From NCBI RefSeq assembly GCF_024055895.1, contig NZ_JAMXLE010000001.1:2224698-2288697 (forward strand): a stretch of 64,000 bases of DNA. Direction: 5' to 3'. Each line of letters opens with the position of its first letter. The stretch's first letter is position 1. Shown piece by piece: positions 50,928-59,848 of this stretch. The notes under the pieces were generated by a model. It was not told the origin of the DNA, did not search any database, and was given only the letters and a program-made list of their open reading frames with translations. This DNA comes from Rhizobium sp. L1K21. GTDB taxonomy: Bacteria > Pseudomonadota > Alphaproteobacteria > Rhizobiales > Rhizobiaceae. The position numbers and the translations under genes are program-made.

Positions 50928-51818
50928 TTAACCTTTGCCGGCCAGCTTCAATTCCGCTTTCAGCCAATCCCGGAAGAGATTGACCGATTTGGGCAGGCGT
51001 TTGCCCTGGGGAGTCACGAAATAAGTGGCCCATCCGGATTTGACGCGCACATGGAAGGGCTCGACCACCTGGCCGTTGTCCAGCGCGTATTGCGCAAGAA
51101 TATCCCAGGTCAGCGCCACGCCCTGCCCGCTGATGGCTGCATCGAGACAGAGTGAGGCATTGGAAAAGCTCGGGCCGCGCCTTAGCGGCAGGTCGGCAAT
51201 GCCGGCGGGCTCCATCCAGGTTTCCCAGCCGAAGTGCCAATTGTCGTCAACGAGGACCGGCACGCGGGCAAGGTCTGCCGGTGTTTTCAAGGTTTTAGCG
51301 AGTGCCGGCGCGCAAACGGGAAAGATATCCTGCTCGAAAAGCAGGTCCGCATCGACGCCCGGCCAGCCACCTGGACCGTAGCGGATGGCCGCATCGATAT
51401 CGCTGCCGGTAAAGGAGACCAGCCCGTCGACTGCATCAAAGCGCAAGCGGATGCCGGGGTTTTTCTCCAGAAAATCCGGCAGGCGGTGGACCAGCCAGCG
51501 GGCGGCGAAAATGGGGGCAATCGAGACCGTGAGGATATCGTCGTCGCGGTGGCGGGCCATGGCGGTGGCTGATGCCAGCATGTCGAATGCGTCCGTCATG
51601 CGTTGCAGTGCCGGCACCACCGTATCAAGCGGCTTGAGGCCCTTGGGCGTGCGCTCGAAAAGCGGCTGGCCCAATTGCGATTCCGTGCGGATGATCTGCT
51701 GGCTGACCGCGCCGGGAGACACGCCCAGCGCATCGGCGGCCGCCTGCAGCGAGCCCAGCCGGTAGACCGTTTCAACGGCACGCAGGCCATTCAGATGTAT
51801 GCGGTTCAGTTCGCTCAT
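50928..51818 (-). CDS. LysR-family regulator, GcvA type
   Basis: 296 residues. N-terminal helix-turn-helix (LNGLRAVETVYRLGSLQAAADALGVSPGAVSQQIIRTES) and the GcvA-like substrate-binding domain (SIAPIFAARWLVHRLPDFLEKNPGIRLRFD; DAAIRYGPGGWPGVDADLL). The ligand is unknown. It is divergent from a small DUF1127-like gene, with the promoters in the 97-bp gap 51819-51915; that arrangement suggests it controls that neighbour. Confidence 0.94.
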   Translation of the reverse strand: MSELNRIHLNGLRAVETVYRLGSLQAAADALGVSPGAVSQQIIRTESQLGQPLFERTPKGLKPLDTVVPALQRMTDAFDMLASATAMARHRDDDILTVSIAPIFAARWLVHRLPDFLEKNPGIRLRFDAVDGLVSFTGSDIDAAIRYGPGGWPGVDADLLFEQDIFPVCAPALAKTLKTPADLARVPVLVDDNWHFGWETWMEPAGIADLPLRRGPSFSNASLCLDAAISGQGVALTWDILAQYALDNGQVVEPFHVRVKSGWATYFVTPQGKRLPKSVNLFRDWLKAELKLAGKG

Positions 51819-51915
51819 ATAGATTTTCTATATCAGATGAGAGGCAATCTCAATTGAATGGAAGGGGAATTCCTTTGTATCTCCTGATTTTCAACAAACA
51901 GGAGACCTTCCTACG

Positions 51916-52170
51916 ATGCGCTCTTTGAAGTTTTTCTTAAATCTTTTCAAGCCGTGCGACGATGCGTTCAAACTTGATACGATCACCTATTTCGACGATC
52001 CGTTGCGCCATCCCGATATAGCGAAAATGGATGCCCGCGGGTTGGGCGACCTGCCCATGCCGATCTTGCCGGCGCGTGACAGATTGTCTTCGGTTAGAAC
52101 CGCTGGCGTGACGCAGAAAAGCTTCCTTCGCGCGGGGCAAGCGCCGGCACGTGAATGTGATCAGGTTTGA
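51916..52170 (+). CDS. DUF1127-like small protein
   Basis: 84 residues from the ATG at 51916 (CAGGAG about 11 bases upstream). The segment DDPLRHPDIAKMDARGLGDLPMP resembles the C-terminal part of DUF1127 proteins found beside LysR genes in rhizobia. The last 27 codons overlap the 3' end of the convergent glycosyltransferase gene by 77 bp. DUF1127 members act in metabolite adaptation or as RNA-binding accessory proteins in Agrobacterium. Assignment is by motif and context. Confidence 0.55.
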   Translation: MRSLKFFLNLFKPCDDAFKLDTITYFDDPLRHPDIAKMDARGLGDLPMPILPARDRLSSVRTAGVTQKSFLRAGQAPARECDQV

Positions 52171-54025
52171 GGCCAGCACGGGCACGCTCGGCCATCGCCT
52201 CAAAGGCCTGTTCCAAATGGCGGGTGAAGCGCTCGCTGTCGAATAGTGGCGCCTTGAAGCGGTTATCGACGATACGGCTGCGCAAGGCCGAAAGACGGCT
52301 CTGGTCGCGCGCCAGTTCAAGAGCGACACGAACATAGTTTTCTTCGGTTTCGACGATCAGTTCCGGCGCGCCGATGGCCGTCAGGAGGCTTGCGCAAACG
52401 CGGGCGGCAAAGCCTTTTCCGGCGAGCGTCAGAACCGGCAGACCTGCCCACAAAATGTCGGACGTGGTGGTGTGACCACCACAGGGATAAGTATCGACTG
52501 CCAGGTCGGCAAGCGGGATGCGATTGATATGATCGGCATAGGCCATTGGTGGCGCGAATGTCAGCCGGTCAGCGGCGATGCCATGATCGGTAAAGGCCTT
52601 TTTGATATTGCCCAGAGCCGGTTCGGATGGGGCAAGGCACCAGAACACCGAACCTGGTGTTTCGCGCAGAAGGCTCGCCCATAGGGCAATCATCCGGCGC
52701 GTGACCTTGGCGGCGCTGTTGAAATTTGCAAAGACGAATGCGCCCTCCGGCAGACCGTGGTCGGCTCGATTTTGCGGGATTGGCAAGGGCCTCGAAACCG
52801 CATCATTGGGCTGATAGGTTTCCGGCAGGCGGCACAATTTCTCTTCAAAGAAGCCCTCTGCACCCGGCGGGACGACCACGGGATCTGCGATGCAATAGTC
52901 CAGATCAATCCACGGGACCGAGCCTGGATGCCCCAGCCATTCCGCCTTGATCGGCGCATCGGAAAGCTTCACAATCGCCGGCCTTGCGCCGCCGGTAAAA
53001 CCCTTCAGATCAACGAGAATATCGGCTCTCCACTCGGAAATCCGGGCTGCGGCTTCTTGATGGCTCAGGGCTGCAATGGTGATGATTTCATTTCTGAGCG
53101 CGGCGGGCCAATCGGCTTGCTGAACGGCCTTGGCAGGCTCGGTATAGCAGAAAAGTCCAATATCAAAGCGTCCGCGATCGTGCTCCAGCAGAACCTGCCG
53201 CATGAGGGTCATGGTTGCATGGCTGTAGAAGTCGTTGGAAAGGTAGGCAATGCGCAGCTTTTCGCCCGTTGCCGATATGGGCCGGCGCGGCGGCGGCATG
53301 GCTCCACCGGTCTCAACTTCGATCAAACGTTTTTCGAGCGCGGGTGCATTCATATAGGCTGGATCATCCGACCAGAGCAGCCTGCGATGCATCGCTTCGG
53401 CTGCGCTCATGTTGCGCCCGCGTGGCGTATCAGCGGCGAGAATTGCCGCCTCGCATTCCTCCGCCACGTCGAAGTGACAGAAATTCAGCGCCTCGGAAAA
53501 ACGCTCCGCGTTGAAAAGGCCGTCGTCGGGGCGGAAGGTCAGCACCTTGTCGAGAAAGGGGATAACATCGTTATGCCGCTCGGCAGCCCGCAACAATCTG
53601 AGGCCCAGCATGGCCTGATGCGGATTGGAGAGGTCGAGGCGCCCGACATGGCCGGCTGATTCGCGGTAACGGCCTGCTGCTTCGCAGGCAGCCAGAATGG
53701 CGGCGCAGGTATCGGCGTCACCCTCTGCGGCGCGCAAGAGCCGTTCGGCATTGGTGGCCACAATAGCGCCCTCACCTGTCTGAGAGAGCAGCTTAACCGC
53801 CATTCGGGCATAATTGCCGACTGCCGCTGCCGGCAAGGCGCAGAGCTTGAGGAAGGCGAGACCAGCCTCTGCCGGTCTGCCCGCCTTGGCATGCAGGTTG
53901 GCGAGAAGCACCAGGGCCGGCTCAGTTTCGCGCGCGGCCGCCGGCAAGGCATTGAAGCCTTCATGCGCCGCTTCGAACCGGCCAGCCTTGAAATCTTCCA
54001 ATGCCTTTTTAAGCGCCTCGTACAT
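52094..54025 (-). CDS. SPINDLY-type O-linked GlcNAc/fucose transferase-like protein, paralogue 1
   Basis: 643 residues. N-terminal TPR-like helices (about 1-230: KAGRFEAAHEGFNALPAAARETEPA, LLANLHAKAGRPAEAGLAFLK) are joined to a GT41 catalytic domain: YLSNDFYSHATMTLMRQVL (with the conserved His), LVDLKGFTGGARPAIVKLSDAPIKAEWLGHPGS and IPLADLAVDTYPCGGHTTTSDILWAGLPVLTL (nucleotide-sugar loop). A plausible O-linked sugar transferase on proteins in the cytosol. No signal peptide. A homologue lies about 3 kb to the right. The substrate protein is unknown. Confidence 0.92.
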   Translation of the reverse strand: MYEALKKALEDFKAGRFEAAHEGFNALPAAARETEPALVLLANLHAKAGRPAEAGLAFLKLCALPAAAVGNYARMAVKLLSQTGEGAIVATNAERLLRAAEGDADTCAAILAACEAAGRYRESAGHVGRLDLSNPHQAMLGLRLLRAAERHNDVIPFLDKVLTFRPDDGLFNAERFSEALNFCHFDVAEECEAAILAADTPRGRNMSAAEAMHRRLLWSDDPAYMNAPALEKRLIEVETGGAMPPPRRPISATGEKLRIAYLSNDFYSHATMTLMRQVLLEHDRGRFDIGLFCYTEPAKAVQQADWPAALRNEIITIAALSHQEAAARISEWRADILVDLKGFTGGARPAIVKLSDAPIKAEWLGHPGSVPWIDLDYCIADPVVVPPGAEGFFEEKLCRLPETYQPNDAVSRPLPIPQNRADHGLPEGAFVFANFNSAAKVTRRMIALWASLLRETPGSVFWCLAPSEPALGNIKKAFTDHGIAADRLTFAPPMAYADHINRIPLADLAVDTYPCGGHTTTSDILWAGLPVLTLAGKGFAARVCASLLTAIGAPELIVETEENYVRVALELARDQSRLSALRSRIVDNRFKAPLFDSERFTRHLEQAFEAMAERARAGLKPDHIHVPALAPREGSFSASRQRF

Positions 54026-54120
54026 TTCGCTCTCCCACCGGGCCTGAGACCCTGTGAAAGGGCATAAAGCGAAAGTCTTGCACGAGGCTTTTTATGATGA
54101 GCGAAAGCGTTTCGAACCGC

Positions 54121-54738
54121 TCAGGCGTTTTCCAGGGCAACCGCCTTTGCAACCGCCGGACGCGCGCGCATTCGGGCCACGAAGTCCGCGATGGCAGGAA
54201 ACTGGTTGACATCCACACCATCGCCCGCAAGCCAGCCCGCCACGGTGAAGAGATAAGCGTCGGCAACACTGTATTGATCGCCCAGCACCCACGGCCCGAT
54301 AAACATTTCGCTCTCAATCAGGCTGAAACATTCGGTCACGTTGCCGGCCACGCGGTTGCGCATGTCCTCAAACGAGCTTTCCTGGTCTGCCCAGCGACTG
54401 CCGCGCAGCTTGTGCGCATGCGCCACGTGAACGGTGGAACAGAGGTAGGAATTGAAGGATTGCAATCTGGCGAAAGCGAAAGCATCGTCAAGCGGCGCGA
54501 GCTTCTTTTCGGGCGCAAGCTGCGCGATATAGACGAGAAGTGCCGGTGTCTCGGTCAAAATACCCTGATCGGTCACGAGTGCCGGCACGCGCCCCTTGGG
54601 ATTGATTGCCAGATAGTCTGGCGAGCGCTGCTGACCGGCGGCCATATCGAGGCGCACCGGCTCATAGGTGATGCCTGTCTCTTCAAGGGCGATCAGGCTG
54701 GCGAGCGCGACCGTGCCCCGCCCGAAATAGAACTTCAT
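54121..54738 (-). CDS. Glutathione S-transferase family protein
   Basis: 205 residues from the ATG at 54738, with AGAGGA eight bases upstream. GST_N fold: KFYFGRGTVALASLIALEETGITYEPVRLD, KGRVPALVTDQGILTETPALLVYIA (the TETPALLVYIA motif corresponds to the glutathione-binding Glu-Ser/Thr region). GST_C domain with DQYSVADAYLFTVAGWL. A detoxification or thiol-transfer role is likely; the exact substrate cannot be assigned. Confidence 0.93.
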   Translation of the reverse strand: MKFYFGRGTVALASLIALEETGITYEPVRLDMAAGQQRSPDYLAINPKGRVPALVTDQGILTETPALLVYIAQLAPEKKLAPLDDAFAFARLQSFNSYLCSTVHVAHAHKLRGSRWADQESSFEDMRNRVAGNVTECFSLIESEMFIGPWVLGDQYSVADAYLFTVAGWLAGDGVDVNQFPAIADFVARMRARPAVAKAVALENA

Positions 54739-54827
54739 TGTCATGATCCTCTCCGCGTTTCAGACCGCCATCGAAACCGAAGCCTGACGCATTGGCAAAT
54801 GACAAATTTTGATGGGCGAAGTGATGG

Positions 54828-55832
54828 TCACGCCGGCAGGCCGGTGACGCGCACTTCACCGAGATCCATGCCGTTCCAGTTTTTCATCCGGTAATTGGCC
54901 ATCGCCATCAGGGGTTCGGCAATATCCGGCTCGGCCTTGAAATAATGCGCCAGCATGCCGGCGACCATGCTTTCGGCACCGCGCGATGCGCCATCTTCGC
55001 ATTTCATGGCCATGGCAATGCCCTGTTCGGGGATTGCCGCAACGAAAACGCCTTCAGCGCCTGTTTTGGCGAAGATACGGCCGGGCGCAATCTTCATCAT
55101 CTCGGTGCAGGCGCGCCTGGTTCCGGCAACGAAGAAGGGTTCGGCCATGCAGGCGTCCATGAGGCGTTTTGCGGCTTTCGCGCGCTGCGGCGCCAGCCCC
55201 GTGCCGGTCGCCATTTTCGCAAATCCGTGGGCCAGCGATTTCAAGGGGACGGCATAGGTCGGTATGGAGCAACCGTCGATGCCGCAAACGTCCCCGCCCA
55301 GCTGCGCGCCAGTCAGGCTTTCCATCGTGGCGCGGATTTCGCGCTGGATGGGATGTTCGGCAGCGATATAGCCCTCAGGGTCATCGCCATTGTGGCAGCA
55401 GGTGCAGATGAAGCCTGCATGTTTACCCGAGCAATTGTTGTAGATCGGCGTCGGCTTGTCCATCGCGCGGGCCTGCTGAAGCGCAACCGGCTGCTGGAAA
55501 GCCCAATGCGAGCCGCATTCCAGTGTCTCCTCGCCGCGCCCTGCGGCCTTGAGCATGGAAAGCGCAAGGGCTGCATGTTCCGGCTCCCCGGAATGGGAGG
55601 AGCATGCAAGGGCAAGCTCCTTGTTGCCAAAACCATAAGCGTCCGCGGCACCGCTTTCCACCAGCGGCAGAGCCTGCATGGCCTTGCACGAGGAGCGCGG
55701 ATAGACGGGGCTTTCCACATCGCCCAGCGCAAGAACCAGTGCACCATCGCCATCGACAACGGCAATCTGGCCGCGGTGACGGCTTTCCACGAGAGGGCCA
55801 CGGGTGACTTCGACGAGCACGGGATTTGTCAT
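54828..55832 (-). CDS. L-asparaginase of the Rhizobium etli AnsA type
   Basis: 334 residues, PF06089 family, unrelated to E. coli type I/II asparaginases. Signature YPRSSCKAMQALPLVESGAADAYGF with the S-x-x-K pair, NNCSGKHAGFICTC, GGDVCGIDGCSIPTYAVPL and GRIFAKTGAEGVFVAAIP. In the R. etli enzyme the catalytic centre uses Ser-Lys pairs and a zinc site with the cysteine and lysine of this region. It hydrolyses asparagine to aspartate and ammonia. Monocistronic, cytoplasmic. Confidence 0.94.
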   Translation of the reverse strand: MTNPVLVEVTRGPLVESRHRGQIAVVDGDGALVLALGDVESPVYPRSSCKAMQALPLVESGAADAYGFGNKELALACSSHSGEPEHAALALSMLKAAGRGEETLECGSHWAFQQPVALQQARAMDKPTPIYNNCSGKHAGFICTCCHNGDDPEGYIAAEHPIQREIRATMESLTGAQLGGDVCGIDGCSIPTYAVPLKSLAHGFAKMATGTGLAPQRAKAAKRLMDACMAEPFFVAGTRRACTEMMKIAPGRIFAKTGAEGVFVAAIPEQGIAMAMKCEDGASRGAESMVAGMLAHYFKAEPDIAEPLMAMANYRMKNWNGMDLGEVRVTGLPA

Positions 55833-56046
55833 TTTTCCATTCCTTCCGACATGGCCGCTCTATGCTTTAATCGGTAGTGCGGTGGCAAGAAAAATCTTGC
55901 CAGCAGGTGTTGCAAGGCGAGGCCGGCCAGATGTTAACGTTTCGTTACCGCAGGCGGGCAGTTATGGGGACTGCAATTTTAGCAGTTTTTACATTACCTG
56001 ATGCAATTTTCGAGAGCGAAAAACCACGTGATGGGTCGCATCAGCC

Positions 56047-56976
56047 ATGCAGGAAAACTCAAAGAGACGCGCCGCCGACACCCACATCGTACTTCCACTG
56101 GCCGATCAACTGCTGGAAGCGGGGCTCAATGCCAGCGGCATGCCTGCCGTGCTCTTCTCGCCTGAAGATGAGATTGCCTACATATCCGATGCCTATCGCG
56201 ACCTTCTGGATGTGCCGGCGCATGTGGAGACCTATTCGGAGCTCGTCCATCACTGGCATGCAAGCGGCAGCGGGCCGCAAATGCATCGGGATTTACAGGC
56301 GGAATTGCAATCCGCAATGGCGGAGCGGCGCAAGCTGCGCCACCGCGTCTACGAGCTGAACCTAACCAACGGGCGCTGGTTTCTGGTCAACGAGACAGTG
56401 GTGGGCGGCGCCTGGGTGTGGAACTTCCTGACCGAAATTACAGCTTTCAAGACCAATGAACAAAAGCTGACCATCTCACGCGACCTTGCCCAGCAGGATG
56501 CCGAAACCGACGTGCTGACCGGCATCTACAACCGCCGCGCGGCATTGAAGATGCTCGACGCGGAAATCCGCAAGGCGCAGACGAGCAAACGCCCCCTGTC
56601 TGTCGCCATTATCGACCTTGATCACTTCAAGGCGATCAATGATACGCAGGGTCACGATGGCGGCGATGAGGTCTTGGGCCATTTTGCCGTGACTGCCAGC
56701 TGGCAGCTGCGCCGCTCGGATATGTTCGCACGGTTTGGCGGCGAAGAGTTTATCCTCATCATGCCGGGTGCGGGTGAGGCGGAGGCGCTTTCGATCGTTG
56801 ACCGCATCCGCAGCGAGATTGTGGCCAAACCGATATCGGGCCTTTCCATCAAATACACGTTTTCCAGCGGCATTGCCTCTTATGACGGGGATAGCCTGAA
56901 AGGGTTTATCCGCCGTGCCGACGCTGCACTCTATCAGGCCAAGCGGGACGGCCGAAACTGCAGCCGCTGCGGGTGA
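56047..56976 (+). CDS. Diguanylate cyclase (PAS-like + GGDEF)
   Basis: 309 residues. The N-terminal sensor (about 30-135; MPAVLFSPEDEIAYISDAYRDLLDVPAH) is PAS-like. The GGDEF domain shows DVLTGIYNRRAALKML, SVAIIDLDHFKAINDTQGHDGGD, the active-site motif GGEEF at 231-235 and an inhibitory site RRSD at 222-225, so product inhibition is expected. It makes cyclic di-GMP. The ATG at 56047 has weak upstream ribosome-binding sequence. It is convergent with the second glycosyltransferase. Confidence 0.93.
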   Translation: MQENSKRRAADTHIVLPLADQLLEAGLNASGMPAVLFSPEDEIAYISDAYRDLLDVPAHVETYSELVHHWHASGSGPQMHRDLQAELQSAMAERRKLRHRVYELNLTNGRWFLVNETVVGGAWVWNFLTEITAFKTNEQKLTISRDLAQQDAETDVLTGIYNRRAALKMLDAEIRKAQTSKRPLSVAIIDLDHFKAINDTQGHDGGDEVLGHFAVTASWQLRRSDMFARFGGEEFILIMPGAGEAEALSIVDRIRSEIVAKPISGLSIKYTFSSGIASYDGDSLKGFIRRADAALYQAKRDGRNCSRCG

Positions 56977-56983
56977 GCCTCTG

Positions 56984-58879
56984 TCAGGCATCCACAGCTG
57001 GAACATCAATGTGATCGGGGGGAAGGCCTGTGCGTGCACGCACGGCCATCATTTCATAGGCTCTCTCGAGATTTCTGGTAAAGCGTGGCGTGTCGAAAAG
57101 CGGCAGGCGCATGCGGTTTAGGGAGAGATGGTCCCGTAGGGCCTTCAAGCGCGGCGCGTCGTCAGCAAGCGCAGTTGCAAGAGCCACAAAATCCTCGTCA
57201 CTGTCCGTCACCAGTTCGCTCAGCCCGACGGCGTTCAACAGACTGGCCGAGACGCGCGAGGCAAAGCCGGTTCCCAGAGACGTCACCACCGGCAAGCCTG
57301 CCCATAACATGTCGGATGTCGTGGTGTGGCCGTTGCAGGGGAACGTGTCGAGCGCCAGATCAGCGAGCGGTATGCGGTTGTTGTGATCGGCAAAGGAAAC
57401 GCTGTTGGTGAAGATGATACGCTCGGGCGCAACGCCATGCCTTGAAAATTCAGCCGTCAGGTTCGCCCGGCGCAGATCACCACCTGCCATCAGCCATATG
57501 AGCGAGCCGGGTGTGCGGTTCAGGATCTGCGACCACAATTCCACCGTGCGCCGGGTGATCTTGATCGCCTGGTTGAAGGAGGCGAATATGAAAGCCTCTT
57601 GCGGCAAGCCGTGGTCGGCGCGCGATGCGGCTTTGGGTGTCTGCCGCCAGGTGGAATTGTTGCACTGATAGCTATCGGGCAGACGGCAGAGCTTTTCAGG
57701 ATAAACGTCCTTGAAGGCATCCGGCGTTACAATGCGGTCGCCAAGGATATAATCGTAATCAAGTTCGGGAATGGAGCCGGGGAAACCGAGATAGGACACC
57801 TTGATTGGCGCGTCCGAGAGATTGACAATGCCGGGGCGCGCCGAAAGCGTGTGGCCTTTCAGATCGACCAATATATCGATATCACGCGAAGCAATCAGCT
57901 GTGCCGTCGCCTGATCGCTGAGATCACCAACCGGGACAATCCACTTGCGCAGCTTGTCCGGCCAGTTGGCCTGATCGACAGCGGCATTATCCGGCGTAAA
58001 GCAGAGAAGCGAAATGTCGAAACGGCTTTCGTCATGATGATGAAGCGCCTCGCCCAGCAGGACCATGGTTGCGTGGTTGTGGAAATCGTTGGACAGATAG
58101 CCGACGGAAATACGCGCTTGCGCCGATGAGAAAGCGCGGCGCTGCGCACGGTCGCGCTTTTGCGCATTCAAATGCGCATATTGCTGGGCAGGCAAGATGT
58201 TCACGCGCTCGTCTTCACTGCGAAACAGCCGCCCGTGTAGGGGCTCAAAGGCCAGAAAGGCCTCAAAAGCCTGTTTTTCCAATGCAGCCAGATAGGCGTC
58301 ACGCTCCGCCTGCAGGGCAAAATCGCAGGCATCCTGGGCGGTGAAATAGAGCAGCATGCGCACGCCATCGCGGCCCGGATCGGCCGCCAGAATGGCTTTC
58401 AGTTCCGCGATCAGATCCTCGAGCCTTTGTTGCACGCGATAACATTGCACAAGCAGGCCCACATGGGCATCATCGCCGCGGTTCAAATATTTCAGGAACG
58501 GCTCCAGCCGGTGGCGCTGACGTGCCTGAAACAGAGCCTTGGTGCACGCATAGGCCACGCTTGGGGAAGCCGGTGCAGCCTCGATCAGGAATTCGGCATT
58601 GTCGACAATCGGTTTGTGACGCGCTGAGGTAAAGAAGAGATTTGCGGCGAGTTCGGCATATTGGGAAGCTTCAGCGGTGCGCTGGCGGGCGGCGGCGAGG
58701 AAAGCTTCCGCAGCCTCCACGCGGTTGCCCAGGCGATAATGCACATTGCCGAGGAGCGCCAGAAACCCCGCGTCAGGCGCGGTTACGCCCTTTGCCACAA
58801 GCTCAAGCCCACTCAAGGCTTTGGGAAAGTCACCCGCCTGATAGGCCGCGATTGCCTCTGCCAGTATCTCCCTGCTCAT
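56984..58879 (-). CDS. SPINDLY-type O-linked glycosyltransferase-like protein, paralogue 2
   Basis: 631 residues from the ATG at 58879 (GGAGG upstream but 14 bases away; a GTG at 58894 is possible). TPR-like N-terminus (EAIAAYQAGDFPKALSGLELVAKG, LLGNVHYRLGNRVEAAEAFLAAARQ) and GT41 domain: YLSNDFHNHATMVLLGEALH, VDLKGHTLSARPGIVNLSDAPIKVSYLGFPGS, IPLADLALDTFPCNGHTTTSDMLWAGLPVVTS. Similar in length and layout to paralogue 1 but clearly divergent. The inserted genes between the two point to an old duplication followed by insertions. Confidence 0.92.
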   Translation of the reverse strand: MSREILAEAIAAYQAGDFPKALSGLELVAKGVTAPDAGFLALLGNVHYRLGNRVEAAEAFLAAARQRTAEASQYAELAANLFFTSARHKPIVDNAEFLIEAAPASPSVAYACTKALFQARQRHRLEPFLKYLNRGDDAHVGLLVQCYRVQQRLEDLIAELKAILAADPGRDGVRMLLYFTAQDACDFALQAERDAYLAALEKQAFEAFLAFEPLHGRLFRSEDERVNILPAQQYAHLNAQKRDRAQRRAFSSAQARISVGYLSNDFHNHATMVLLGEALHHHDESRFDISLLCFTPDNAAVDQANWPDKLRKWIVPVGDLSDQATAQLIASRDIDILVDLKGHTLSARPGIVNLSDAPIKVSYLGFPGSIPELDYDYILGDRIVTPDAFKDVYPEKLCRLPDSYQCNNSTWRQTPKAASRADHGLPQEAFIFASFNQAIKITRRTVELWSQILNRTPGSLIWLMAGGDLRRANLTAEFSRHGVAPERIIFTNSVSFADHNNRIPLADLALDTFPCNGHTTTSDMLWAGLPVVTSLGTGFASRVSASLLNAVGLSELVTDSDEDFVALATALADDAPRLKALRDHLSLNRMRLPLFDTPRFTRNLERAYEMMAVRARTGLPPDHIDVPAVDA

Positions 58880-58943
58880 CTCGTCGAAAACCACCTCCGT
58901 GATGGTTGCTGATAGCCGTTACAGATTGCCCGAACCTGTCCGG

Positions 58944-59390
58944 TCAAGCGCCACGGAGCGCAACGAACTCACCATGCAGGCGTCCCGCCGCTTCGCCATC
59001 GGCCTCCAACACCGCACCGAGAGCGATGCGGGCGCGGCCATGCCGTTTCAGGATGGCGATAAAACGCGGCCATGCCGCCGGCTCTTCGAAGAAGGAACGG
59101 GCAGAGAATTGGCTGGTGACAGGCCTTGAATAATCCATCGTGTTGGACTGGATGACCACGCGGCTTTCCAGACCTTGCGCCTTGAGGGACAGATGCAGAA
59201 GCGACCAAGCAGACAGAATGCAGATCGCCGAGGCCGAACCGCCGAACACCGTTTCGCGGTGGTTGATATTGGGTGCCAGCGGCGCCGTCAGCCGCACGCT
59301 CTCGCTGCTGATATCATCCACATGAATTGCCATGGCCGCCGAAAGCGGAATGTGACTGTGCAGATAGTCTTCCAGTTCGGCAGGGCTCAC
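58944..59390 (-). CDS. Hotdog thioesterase, YiiD C-terminal-like
   Basis: 148 residues. The hotdog-fold segment NHRETVFGGSASAICILSAWSLLHL, with an upstream AMAIHVDDISSESVRLTAPLAPNIN strand, matches the putative thioesterase family of YiiD C-terminal type (PF09500). Six bases separate it from the upstream 4HBT gene, so they form an operon. Acyl-CoA or acyl-ACP hydrolysis is likely; the substrate is unknown. Confidence 0.88.
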   Translation of the reverse strand: MSPAELEDYLHSHIPLSAAMAIHVDDISSESVRLTAPLAPNINHRETVFGGSASAICILSAWSLLHLSLKAQGLESRVVIQSNTMDYSRPVTSQFSARSFFEEPAAWPRFIAILKRHGRARIALGAVLEADGEAAGRLHGEFVALRGA

Positions 59391-59396
59391 TGATGG

Positions 59397-59840
59397 CTAC
59401 TCCCGAATGAGGATCGTTTCCAGCGTTGCCCGCCACTGGTCGGACAGCGCCTTGGGGCGGCGGGTCTCACGGTCCACATAGACGTGTACAAAAAAGCCTT
59501 CGGCACTGGCGTGCTCTTCGTCGTTGCGGAAAAGGCCGACTTCATAGCGCACCGAAGATGAGCCGATACGGGCAACGCGAATGCCAGCATGAATGATGTC
59601 CGGAAACATCATTTCGGCGAAATACTTGCAGCCGGTTTCGACGACGAGGCCGATATGCTCGCCGGCCCGCGGTTTCAGCAATCCGGCACTGACCAGCCAT
59701 CCGTTCACGGCTGTGTCAAACAGCGAATAGTGCACCACATTGTTCATATGGCCGTAGATGTCGTTGTCCATCCAGCGGGTCTGGATGGGCAGGAAAGCGT
59801 GATAGTCAGACCGGCTGGCCGGGGCTTTGCGTTCGCTCAT
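59397..59840 (-). CDS. 4HBT-type acyl-CoA thioesterase
   Basis: 147 residues from the ATG at 59840, preceded by GAGGCAG. Catalytic signature QTRWMDNDIYGHMNNVVHYSLFDTAVN with the DxDxxGHMNN motif of 4-hydroxybenzoyl-CoA/YbgC-type thioesterases. The remaining hotdog strands follow (GCKYFAEMMFPDIIHAGIRVARIGSSSVRYEVGLF). It is between the quinone oxidoreductase and the YiiD-like gene in one transcription unit. Confidence 0.92.
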   Translation of the reverse strand: MSERKAPASRSDYHAFLPIQTRWMDNDIYGHMNNVVHYSLFDTAVNGWLVSAGLLKPRAGEHIGLVVETGCKYFAEMMFPDIIHAGIRVARIGSSSVRYEVGLFRNDEEHASAEGFFVHVYVDRETRRPKALSDQWRATLETILIRE

Positions 59841-59848
59841 CGGCTGCC

